A program made the translations under genes and the position numbers. From positions 1 through 64,000 of the forward strand of contig JARBJD010000348.1 in NCBI GenBank assembly GCA_033064195.1: a stretch of 64,000 bases of DNA. The letters run 5' to 3'. Of this stretch, positions 34,346 to 44,811 are shown piece by piece; the first letter of the stretch is position 1, and the number at the start of each line of letters is the position of its first letter. The notes beneath the pieces are model-generated. The model saw only the letters and a list, made by a program, of their open reading frames with translations, was not told where the DNA came from and made no database searches. Origin of the DNA: Blattamonas nauphoetae. Its lineage: Eukaryota > Preaxostyla > Oxymonadida.

Positions 34346-34664
34346 GCCAAAAATTTTAGAAAACTTGCAAAAAAGGCTTTTTATCCCCAAAGCCATTTCA
34401 AACATTAAATTGACATAATTTGGTCTCGAAGCGAGTTTTTATTTGCATTGGTGCTGAAATAGAAGAGTTTATGTGAGTTTGTCTCAAGATGAGAGCTCCG
34501 CAGTCTTTTTTCACGTTTGCGAGTGTTTTGAAGTACAATTTCCACAATTCAATTGTTCACCCAAAACAGAACACAGACATGAAGTGAAGGAAGAAATATT
34601 TCTCCTAAAAATCCAATTGGTTTTGTCCCCGATGGATCATAAAAACAAATGATGGGATGATCTC

Positions 34665-35940
34665 ATGAATCGTCACAAAATCGAAAAATTTGCTGATAAA
34701 AGCCCTTCCCAAAAGGAAAGATCAACATCAAAAGTTTGGAAATGCATTTTGGACGAGTGTTCGTCCGATCCGGAAGGACTCCTTCATCACCTCTGCAGGT
34801 GCACGGGGAAGTGTCCGAACTTTTTGAAAACAGAGCTGAAAGCTCAAGAAGGTCTGTTTTATCAATTCCATCCCGATGAATCCGTTCTTTCACATAGAGA
34901 ACTCTAAAACTCTGATCCAACAAGCTTGGCAGATTTATCAAAAAGAGAATATACACCATATCGATCTTCTCGGACTGATGTCAAGCCATTTTAGCTTCCA
35001 ATTTCTCGTCGAATGTGGTTTTTTGACAGATAGATCGCACTTCACCTCTACGAGAGAGCATGTAAAAAAAGGAAGACACACCAGAGACAAACAGACGGGG
35101 CCATCACAGTCAAAAATGACACTATCGGGAGAGGATCGTGATCTCTTCGATGAATTTATTCGTCAACATTCAACCGAATGTTCGGAATGCCAACGAGTCA
35201 TTGGAATTGGCGAGGCTGGATGGATGAAAAAAAGGATGTTAGTTGAAAACAAGAAAAAAACATGGGAATTACTCACCCAAACAACAAAACTCGATATATC
35301 ATACAGCTGCTTCTTGGTGTTGACGCGAGGGATCAGGAAAGCAAAACGAAGAACAGATGTCTGCCCCGATTGCGCTCGTTATCAATATCTCAGAAGATCG
35401 GAATCAATATGTGAAAGAAGAGGTCAAACTTTTGACGATAACTTGAGACTTGAGATGGAAACATTGCGACTTCATGTGGATCTCGCAAAAGTTCAACGTC
35501 AGAAAATTGCAAACCTTGTCGAAAATATCGGACAAAACGATACCATCATTGTGGCAGATTTCAAAGAGAACCTCAAACTGCCGTTTGTTCGTGTCCAAAC
35601 GCAAAAAGATTTTTTTTTGCAAACAGCAAATCACCGATCTTGGGTTCGTTGTGTATTGGAGGGATGGTGACGAGAAAAAGAAGCAGACCATTCATTGCCT
35701 TTCCGAAATTTTGAATCATTGCTCTCCTTTCGTCATCGAATCCATGAAAACACTTCTTCTCCGATTTGTATCCGATCGGACCCAGAATATATTTTTCATC
35801 TCTGACACGGGTCCTCATTTCCGATCAAAAACGTTGTTCTTTTATCTCTTCTCCTCTCTTCAGCAACAATTTCCACAAATTACAGTTTCTGTCACCTTTT
35901 ATGCGGAGCATCACGGAAAAATCTCCTGTCCTCTCTTTCC
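34665..35940 (+). pseudogene. Broken DDE transposase, relative of the one in element C
   Basis: Plus-strand pieces in more than one frame resemble the transposase at 44,812-46,974: an N-terminal helical part (SDPEGLLHHLCR), a Cys pair (TDVCPDCAR), a first catalytic Asp (VADFKENLKLP), ITDLGFVVYW, and a second Asp (FFISDTGPHFRSK). The piece ends in AEHHGKISC, just where the third catalytic residue would follow. There is at least one frame change near 35,610, and the C-terminus is replaced by an 11-bp repeat. It lies outside composite B, so it is probably a remnant of a separate insertion. Confidence 0.75.
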
Positions 35941-35948
35941 CTTCCCAA

Positions 35949-36012
35949 CATCTCATCTGCAAACATCTGCAAGCATCTGCTCACATCTCCAAACATCTGC
36001 AAACGTCTGGAG
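35949..36012. repeat. Short tandem repeat, about 11-bp unit
   Basis: About six copies of an ACATCTGCAAA-like unit (CATCTGCAAACATCTGCAAG and variants) lie directly at the point where the broken transposase ends. Repeat slippage may have accompanied the loss of the transposase C-terminus. Confidence 0.7.
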
Positions 36013-36211
36013 ATATCTGCCCTTCCGCCATGTCATGCTCTGTTTTGATCAGAACCTCAACCTCTTCAAGAAGAACGACAGTCTCGACAGTCACGAAGTC
36101 AGTTTGGAAGAAAGTTTGAAAGAAAGGAATGCAGTCTGTGTCGATCAGTTGAACAATTCGACAGACAAGTTGAAACAAGATTCGTGAAAGAAATGAGATG
36201 AATGAGCACCA

Positions 36212-38468
36212 CTACTTCGGAGCAGAAACCTCTTCGAAATTGAGAATATCAGCATATCTGTTTGTGTAAAACATGAATAGAGCGAATCTGACCTTCTGTG
36301 AGATGTTGGCGAGTGAGTGTGGTTGTCTCTGTCCGTCCACAAACAGAACGAGAGTGTGTCTGTTCATGTCCAATTCAATCGTCACAACTGAGTTGTTGTT
36401 TGGTTGTTGATTTCCTTCTGCGATTTCCTTCCTATTTTGAAAAACAGCTCCCCAATTCAAGTAGAACACTGAAGACCATGCCAAATCCTCAAGATAACCA
36501 GTTTTGGATTGTTCGAGATGCGACGACTCGATCACACCAAACTCTGAAAAGATGAAAGAAAAGAAAGAAACTGTGATAATCGTATTTGTCGCAACGAATC
36601 GACAATCTCCACACTCCTCGCGTGATCTCGTCGGAGAAACACGATTTTCCCATCGTCACGAGACTTGTGATTCGTCGTCATTCCTTCCGAAAGTGCGTTG
36701 GATCCCAAACTGTGATCACATTCTCGGGATGAACAATCCCTCGAATCCACTTCACATCCTTCGCTGCTTCTGTCACATGTGCCTCCACTGCCACCACTTT
36801 CGAGTGTGTTGTGTTCATCTTGTCGCTCAACCTCTTCTCCATCACCACAAACTCTCCCAGCTTCTTTGTCAGCTCAGCAATCGTCTCGTCCTTCATTTGA
36901 AGCTGTTTGTCCTTCTCCTTGTTCTGCTCCTCTTTGCTTCGAATCGTCTCGTTCGCTTGTCGCAGTGTCTCTTCTGTCTTTCGGAGTGTCGTGCTTTTCT
37001 CTTCTGCCTGTCGAGTGAGTGTGCCGATCGAACTGTCTTTCTGTCTGATCGCAGCATCCTTCTCGATGATCAGTGCGTCTTTCTTGTGAATCGTGTCTGA
37101 CGCACTTCGCAAGTCTTCATTCTTTCCTTCCAAGTGTCGAGCCATCTCTGCCATTCTGTCGTCCTTCTTGTTCAACTGTGCATCCTTTTCGTGGATGACA
37201 TCGTCCTTTTCCTTGTTCTGCTGAGTTTGTTGGACGAGATGCATGTCTTTCTCTGCGATTACCTTGTCCTTCTGCATCATCTGTGCATCCTTTTCAGCGA
37301 TGATTTGGTCTTTTGTTGTGATAATGTCTTGCTTCTCTGCAATGATCTTGTCTTTTTCTCGAATGGTCTTTTGCAATTGATGGAGTTCGTCCTCCTTCCG
37401 TTTGATAGAATCGTCCCTCTCGTTGATGACTTGATCCTTGCCTCTGATCGAGTCTTCTTTCTTTCTTACCTCGATTTGTGTTTCGTGCAGCTCCAATGTG
37501 AGTGTGTTGATTGTGTTGAGATTGGCTGAAATCGTCTCATCTTTTTGTTTTTGTTGTTCTGTCAACTTCATGATTTCTTCATCTTTCTCTCCAATTTGGG
37601 CAAGAAGTGCGTCTCGCTGTGCAACAAGTTCATCCACAGGCATCGATCTCTCATCGACAACACCATCCAGCAGTGTCAGGAAATGAAGAGCAGAACCCGA
37701 ATGGCCTATGACAAGTGGATCGGGATGAGAAGAGAGGGTGGAGAGAGAGGAAGACAGAAGTGTCTTGTTTGGGATTGGAGTGGGTGGGGAAGAAGTGAGG
37801 GACAGTTGGAGGATGGAGTTGACGAAGGCGAGAACAGGACGAAGATGAGATTGTTCTTCAATTTGGGGTTCGTTGTGTGGTGATGGTTGGGATGATGGTT
37901 GAGGTTGTGTTTGGGGAGTTAAGGGATATTGGTGAGATTGGGGGGATTGGGAAGATTGGGGAGGAGAAGCGAGGATTGAGGGAAGGGAGAGCCAGAGAGG
38001 AGAGGAGAGGAGGTGTGGGAGAGAAGGAGGGTGGCGTTGGAGGATGGTCGTGAAGAGAGGAAGGAGGTGGAAGTTTGTGGAGTTGGGAAGATACTGTAGA
38101 TTGGTTGGGACGATGATTGGATTGATGGAAGTGGGAGGAGAAAGAACGAAGCGATGCGGAGAGAAGAGAAGCAAAGTGAAGAGAGAAGATGAATGAAGAG
38201 AAGAACAAACAGTGAAGAGGGCAGAGAAGAGATGGATGAAGAGAGATGGATTGGATTGGTGTCGAAGGTCGATTGAAATGGATTTGGGAGCGATTCCGAA
38301 ACGAGCACAGATTGTGTGAAGGATCTGAGAAATCATTGTCATCAACGACATCAACATCAACAACAACGAAATCGGATGAATGAGAAAGGGAGGAGAACAA
38401 GCACAAATGGAAAGAAGATGATAGGAAAGGAAGAGATGGTGGGTGAATGAGGTCAGATCAGTTGTCAA
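36212..38468 (-). pseudogene. Coiled-coil protein with C-terminal SPRY domain, frame-disrupted
   Basis: A 596-residue frame (36,678-38,468) has a hydrophobic, Ser/Pro-rich first half of alpha-helical type. A coiled coil with a repeating xEKDxxI pattern follows from about residue 275 to 560, ending in VHPENVITVWDPTHFRKE. Downstream, other frames carry SPRY-like sequence: KSCFSDEITRGVWRLSIRC near 36,620 and TIELDMNRHTLVLFVDGQ within 36,212-36,535. SPRY domains bind proteins; coiled-coil plus SPRY proteins, often with a kinase domain, form large families in oxymonads. The SPRY part needs at least two frame changes, which could be introns, sequencing errors or decay. Confidence 0.6.
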
Positions 38469-38707
38469 ACCGCGAAGGGATCTCCAGTTCCATCGACAAT
38501 CGATTTCCCAAGTGTCATCAGTTCTTCTTCCGAAATCAGTTCGGTCTGAGATGGAACATCAAAACGGAAGGGACACACTTGGTTAGATTTTTGTTCGTCC
38601 AGATTCTGTACGAAATTCGGGACATCAACAGGCTGAAATTCAAGAATGTCAAGGTAGAGTACAGAATAAGACACTTCAAACCTCAACAAATCCGGGCAAC
38701 ATTTCAC
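38465..38707 (-). other. Short unassigned reading frame
   Basis: An 80-residue minus-strand frame just upstream of the coiled-coil gene, containing VLYLDILEFQPVDVPNFVQN. It could be an upstream exon or a remnant of a neighbour. The overlapping plus-strand frame is about as plausible. Nothing further is recognised between it and 38,919. Confidence 0.2.
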
Positions 38708-38918
38708 TCAAAAGTGAGATTGTAGATCAGACCCTCAATCAAATTATAAAAACTAAAGGAGGTCACAAAGCTAAAATGCAGTAATTTTTGATGCAACTGC
38801 ATCTGTGGAGGAACTAGGTCGTGATTCTGAGGATTGACGATGTTTTTAAGAAGTCATGTCGTTCAAACGATTGGAGGAGTGACAATCAACAAAGAATGGA
38901 TCATCCTGAAGAGAAATC

Positions 38919-40168
38919 TCAAACAGTGTCCTCCTTCAGAAAAAACCAATAAAGTTCCATCGTTCTGTCCTTGGTTTCCTCCAAAACCGTCCGAAACGGG
39001 ACATTCCCGCCCAAACAGTACATCACACGTGCTTTCGTCACAACGTGGCGGTGTTCGGTTGAATATCGCCTCTGTCTTTCGACGCAAACTTCCATCTCGT
39101 CCGAACGGCTGTCGTTGCACGGACTCACCACAATTTGGTTGGAGCGGTTCTCAAAATCTGGAATGGGACGTTTTGGGCCTCTAAGTTCGGTCAAGACATT
39201 CTCAATGAGACTGCCGGACAAATTGTGAGTTTCGAAGAAAATGAGACTTTCGCAGTCTGAATGATCTTGTCCATCCGACGAGTCGATCACGAGTGGATTG
39301 GGTTTGGAAAGGAAGACTGTCGTTGTGTCGCCGTCGACTGATGAAATGGGAGCGTCCGTCGCGCTGAACGAGTTCGAGATGGGATTGGTGAGAGAGACGG
39401 AAGATGTGACGAAGAGAGACGAGGCATCGGAACCCGAACTATCCTCAAAAATGAGATCGGAGAGTGTGAGGGCGGATGCACAGGTGCTGATCGACAGGGC
39501 TGCCTTCTGTGTCCCATCTGTGAGGTGAGCAAAAGTGGTCGAAGTGACTGTCACAGTCCCCACGTTGGTCATCGTGATCCCTCCAACTGTGACAGAAACA
39601 TCGCGTCCATGAATTTCGGATCTGTCGACGATGAACTCCCCTCCTTCGCTGACTCTCTCGAACGAGATCAGATGACCTGCTGTTCCACCAAGTCCCGTGA
39701 AGAACGATTCCATAATTTCGAGTTTGGTGACATTTCCCTCACATTGAACGATGCTGCCCTGATTGAACTCCATTCCAAAGAAATCCACTTTCCTCAGAAG
39801 TGCTGTTCCTTCACTCATTTTGATGATGCTTGTTTGGACAATTGGAGTGAGGCCAGCGTTGTTCTGGAACTGACACGATTCGATGGCTAGTGTTCCCGCT
39901 CCAACGACGTCCACGATGCTGGCTGCCTCGCACGGAACAAACGAGAAATAGTTCAGCGACAGTCTCCCAACACCAAGTTGCATGAATCAGTCTTCGCCTG
40001 ATTGAGGAGTGAAGCTGACGACGGGATGCGCATCGCCGATCGACGAGAACAACGCTGCCTTGCTTCCCACGTCGAACGAGAGCGTCTCTTCGGATCGGCC
40101 ACTCTCGACGACAACTGACGTGTCTGCGTCGGCCAGTCTGTTCTGTCCAGCGAAGCCAATCGTGTATT
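38919..40168 (-). pseudogene. Surface beta-helix protein, C-terminal half, cut by composite C
   Basis: The minus strand reads as a beta-helix surface protein: YTIGFAGQNRLADADTSVVV from the element edge, then VVSFTPQSGED, an in-frame TGA near 39,985, then LNYFSFVPCEAASIVDVVGA, AIESCQFQNNAG and a series of TVTVTSTTFAHLTDG-type strands. The final 60 residues lose the pattern. The N-terminal half lies beyond composite C at 47,791-49,684. The break, the TGA and the odd tail indicate a pseudogene. Confidence 0.65.
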
Positions 40169-40532
40169 CAAACTAGTGCTCTCCCACTCCGGATGAGTGA
40201 CGTGGCCGGATAATAATATGTTGTGGGTTGGTCCGTCAAAGAACCGAACCCATGGACAACAGAATGCCAAATCTTAAATGATCAATTATTTCTTTCCCAA
40301 TAGAGTGAAACATATTGAGAAATTCTACCCCAAAAGGGGCGGGAGTGAGAGAGCAATCATTGTAACAATCTTTTGGGAGGATCGGTCCCATGCCCCAGAA
40401 AAGCGCCAATGGCGAGGAAAAACTGGGTAGTGTCTGCGAAAGCACAGAGCACGATCAGACGGAGTCCTTGACTATGTCCTGATCCACGGGCGACTGTGGA
40501 AGAGGACGTAGTCGTGGGAGAGCACTAGTTTG
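40169..40532 (+). other. Module of composite C (possible structured RNA)
   Basis: Bounded by inverted ends (CAAACTAGTGCTCTCCCAC outside and its complement inside). It has the outer motif GTGGGTTGGTCCG and the inner motif TGTGGAAGAG (40,495-40,504). Perfect short hairpins include CCCCAAAAGGGG at 40,328-40,339 and CGCCAATGGCG at 40,404-40,414. No coding potential. Confidence 0.5.
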
Positions 40533-40565
40533 TATACAGGGCATCCATTGGGGAGTGCCCAATAC
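40533..40565 (+). other. Spacer C: inverted copy of both element flanks
   Basis: A 33-bp spacer. TATACA at its start matches the complement of the left flank TGTATT (40,163-40,168) in five of six positions. The last 27 bp (GGGCATCCATTGGGGAGTGC and seven more, 40,539-40,565) are the exact reverse complement of the right flank at 47,791-47,817. That flank reads in frame with the interrupted surface-protein gene. Confidence 0.8.
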
Positions 40566-41902
40566 CAAACTATGGCTCTCCCACTCCGTATGAGTAATTG
40601 AACGGAACTTGAAGCTGAATCAGCAATTGAGATTATGAATCAAAAGAAAAAGAGATATCTTTCTGAATTCAGAGCTTGCTCTGACGGACCGTGCCCCTCT
40701 CGAGTCGAGACCTTCGACCCGAGAGGCTTCCACAGGTCGCTCGCTCAGCCTTTACAAGGGTCGTTCCAACCAACCACCAGTGATCTAATGATTTGGGTTT
40801 ATGTGTGGTCGGAGCGATGGCTGAGGACATCGTTGAGCTGATCACGTTGGAGTCGTCGATCGAGGTAGTCACCCGCTGTGATCAGAACTCTTTATTTCAA
40901 CTGCTTTGTGTGTGGACCATGTCTCTGGCACTGTGTTGAGTTCAACTTTGGCGTTGATCGTGTCAGGCATGTTGAACGGGTCTCCAGGACTCCTTCGAGG
41001 ATCGACTATCAAATGTTATCTTGTGAACTCCAACGTGCTGTGTGCCATTCCGGCGATGACGGCCAGATCGCAAGGTGTGATTCTCGGTCAACTTTTTCCA
41101 CAACTTTTCTCTCCTCGTCCCTCTCCCGACCAGTACACAGCAGTGCCGCTCGTGTTGGGTTTTCGGGAAGGGCGAGATGTCATGATCTTAAAGATTGTGA
41201 ATAAACACCCCATCCTTTTTGATTGAAGTGTTCGCATTCTGAGTATTCTCCTGTGACGAATGACCCTCCTTTCATAACGATCGTCCTGCATTTCCGCTCC
41301 CCAGTTGATCTTTGACGTCGTTCGTGTCGACGTGAGGGTTTGGATGGGAAAAGGAGTCGGAACGTTCATTGTCTCCTTCGCGGTTGATTAATTCTTTGTT
41401 GAGATCCAATTTGGATGCGATGATGACACTCTCCTCCGATGAGTTCGGCAGAGCGAAAAGTGAAGATAGTGTTCGATGGTGATTTGTTGACGAACGCGCA
41501 TGATGGTAGAGACAGTCTGCCCTCGACCTTCGAATCCGCGCTAGGTGTGAGAAGTTTCATTTCAACCTAATGGAATGCTGATGGACACGTGATATGCATG
41601 ATCCAAGTGCCAATCCAGGTGTTGACTGTGATGTGTCGCTCTATTCAAGCGATCGTGCGATTAAAGGTCACCCTGCCGATTTTGATGAACTTTCCGCGAG
41701 TGGATGGAAAGCCGATTATAAATGTTATTTCACCAGCGAGTCAGCACCTGCCATCCCAGTTGACAAAAACAGGAGATCCTGGAATCGATGATCTTCCACT
41801 CCAGCCGTTGGCTGTGAAGGAGAGACCAGAAATACTCTCCCTCGCTGAAGCCCTCACAGCGGTTTCTCAAAACTCGCATCGAATGTTGCGGAAGTAGTGT
41901 TC

Positions 41903-42572
41903 GGCATGTATTACCCCTGTAGGTTATCGGAACCCTGTAGGTTGTGGGAACTCTGTAGGTTGTGAAAAGGAACCCTGTAGGTTGTGAAAGGAACCCTGTA
42001 GGTTGTTTTGGAACTCTGTAGGTTGTGATTGTCCAGCTTGTTCCCCGCTCATTCCGCTCTTTGAAGTGCACAAGAGACCTAAACTGGATTCATATGTCCT
42101 TCATTGTGTGATTTTAAAGTATTCTCAGCATTACACTCTTTTCAGCTTTCATTCCTTTCATATTCTCATTCTTCTTGCTTATCACCCTCAATTTTCTACT
42201 TTGTGTTTTGATTCAATCATAACTGGTCGTGATCCTCGATCAAGACCACAACAACAAAGCCAGAGATTGACGAATCCAAAGGACACTATTGTAACTATTC
42301 TCTTTTCATTTCGCATATATTCATCTTTTTTCTTCCTTTTCTCCCTATATTCAACACATTAACCCGATAGATCGTGAAAAGTGCGTTGGATCAACAATGT
42401 TTGGGAAAGCACACAATTTCCTCCGAACCGATTTCCAAAAGAAATCAGAAAACGATGCAGCACTATCATATGTTTGGACTTTTCCACAATCCCCCCTCTA
42501 AGCATCCCTCTCTTTCACACAGTTCCAGTCCAACCTACAGGGTTCCGAAAACCTACAGGGGTAATACATGCC
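41903..42572. mobile_element. 670-bp MITE with 8-bp target duplication (hAT-like)
   Basis: Inverted ends read GGCATGTATTACCCCTGTAG and contain a small satellite of TGTAGGTT and GGAACCC words (41,916-42,026; two copies at the other end). It is flanked by the 8-bp direct repeat TAGTGTTC at 41,895-41,902 and 42,573-42,580. Eight-base duplications are typical of hAT elements. No coding sequence. It is inserted in the body of composite C. Confidence 0.85.
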
Positions 42573-43212
42573 TAGTGTTCAAAAGACATTTAATTCTGCT
42601 CGCGCTGGCGTTGTTGGAATTGGTAGTTCTGGCAGTGGTGTCTGGTCTGTCTATAGCGAAGATGGTGAATATGAACTCAGTTATAAATGTGTCTTCATTC
42701 TGGACTATTTCCCGAATGGTATCGGGATCCCTTTGAGATCGGTGAGACTAGAGGAGACGATTCGGTTGGTTGCTTCGACAATGGCTCTTTCGTCGGAATT
42801 TAGTTGGCACATAATCTTTGAATGAAGAGTCTTTGTTTACTTGTTCTCGGTTTGGGGTCACACGATGAGATCATTGCTTTCGCCTTCCTCGACAGTTGTG
42901 TCCGAGGTTGGGCCTGTCGCTCGCATGATTCCCTTTTTGAAGGGTGAATTCGCATTGCTTCACTTGTTTATAATAGAGATCGTGTAGAAGGAAGTGCGCT
43001 CAACAAACGCGGTGGAAGAGTGTATGAATGATCAACACGCACATATCAATCGAGGGAACGTAGGAGTGATGTGGTGCTGCGACTACTCGATGTTTGGGAG
43101 AATATCCAGCGAAGAGGTCTTGACAGGTGTGATGAGGTGGGGAGTGATGGCTTTGGTGTTTAAAGAAGTGAGATGAGGGGTAGTCTCCTTCCCTCTTCAC
43201 TTCTCACGTTTT

Positions 43213-44490
43213 TCTCTGCTGAAATGCATTTTGAAATCTCCATCCTTGAAAAATTGGAGAAGTGTCTCGATCTTGTTGACATGTTTGTTGTTATCTCCGT
43301 TAATGCCACTTGTTTTCTTCTTCTAATTGAGCCCGAGCTTCAATTGATCGGTCTGATTGTAACAACTCGTCATGTAATAATCTTGTTCATATTGCATTCC
43401 CCTCACTTCCCTTTCGATGCTTCACTTCAGTTCGAAGTGAGCCCTCCTCCAACTCGGAATAAGCGTGTGGCCGCGTATACCGACGACGGAGTTGTGGCTC
43501 CGAGGAGATGTGGGAAGGTGTAGAGGATGATCTGGTTGTCTTGTACTTGTTCTTTCTTTTCTCAATAAGAAATGCTACTATCCTGACGGATCTACATCCA
43601 CCATTTGATAGTGACGACGAATCAGGGTCTCGCAAATGATGTCCCCATCAGGGCAACAAGGAGTGCTGGTTTGTCAAATTCAGGTCGTGAAGGTGATCAC
43701 CGCGGTTCACCATGACTTGATCCCAGCATCGCGGAAGCTTGGTAGTAATATTCTTGTCGCGGCTGAGACTCCATCCGTTTGGATACCCGACGTGGCACGG
43801 TTCTTGTTGTCTTAATAACAGGAAGTGTCTCCTTCTTGTCCTCATGTTCCCGTTTTCCTTTCATAAACTGTTTCTTCGACATTTCCGACCTCTTCTGGCT
43901 GAAAAGTGCCATTCTGACTCCTTTGCAGATAATATCGAGAATTGCCTTTCGAGATATCATTCTTTCTGTCTTTCCAGAGACATCCGTTGTTCATATGAGT
44001 TTCTACTGCTGGTAGCGTTACAACCAACGTCGTACGCTGGTGACTGTTTCTCCGCAAGTGAGCGTACCAATCAATATAGCTGATTGTAATCTTCCCCTTC
44101 AAAGTCCCCGTCTTCGTCTGCTAAAATGCATTTTCTTATCTCCGTCCTTGAAAATAGTTGAAGTTTCTCCTTCTTTTTATAAAAACTTGCTGCTTTCCCT
44201 GGTTTAGTCTCTTGTTTTCTTCTGATTGACAAATGGACATCAATTGGACTGACTGCCTGTCGCTGCTTGCCTGCAAAATATATATTCCGATCGGAAAGTG
44301 ACGGTGTAATAATCTTGTTCAAATTGAATCGCCTTCCCTTCTCTTTCGATGATCCATTTCCCGTGAGAAAGGATCCTTCCTCCAACTCGGGAAATGCGTG
44401 TGGCCGCATATCCCGACGACGGAGTTGTGGCTCCGAGGAATGTGTAAGAAGGTGCAGATGAAGGTCTGGTCCTCTTGGTTTTGTTCTTTC
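43213..44490. repeat. Degenerate direct duplication of about 0.35 kb
   Basis: Sequence around 43,213-43,560 recurs around 44,116-44,490 in the same orientation. Shared words include AAATGCATTTT near the start, GTAATAATCTTGTTCA, and GACGACGGAGTTGTGGCTCC followed by GAGGA. The copies are well diverged. Neither strand gives a recognisable protein, although a minus-strand frame (44,071-44,724) is long and basic. Confidence 0.6.
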
Positions 44491-44811
44491 TTGAGTTCCG
44501 CCCATGCGATACCGCTCTTCAGAAGAGCACGAATAAGACGAAGTCTCCCCTCCATGGGATTTGGCATCGCCCCTTCTGCCCCGCCGATGTCGGGATCGGC
44601 TGGCCGGTCTTCTTCGCACGGGTCTGGCACTTCTGCAAACTTGTCTTTTCCTTTCCCGTTTTGATGTCTGTTTTTCATTCCGTCTTCGATTATCTGTCTG
44701 GCTCTCAAAGCATGATGTACTCATATGGGAGAATAATTTTGAAATGACTCACCCGTCACCATTTCATGGTTAGGACTTCGAAACCGATAATACTTCTTGA
44801 CAACAAATATC

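Noticed and set aside
36779-37686. Plus-strand hydrophobic frames looking like membrane proteins
   Set aside because: They are antisense to the coiled-coil gene, and the apparent membrane segments follow from its Glu/Lys codons.
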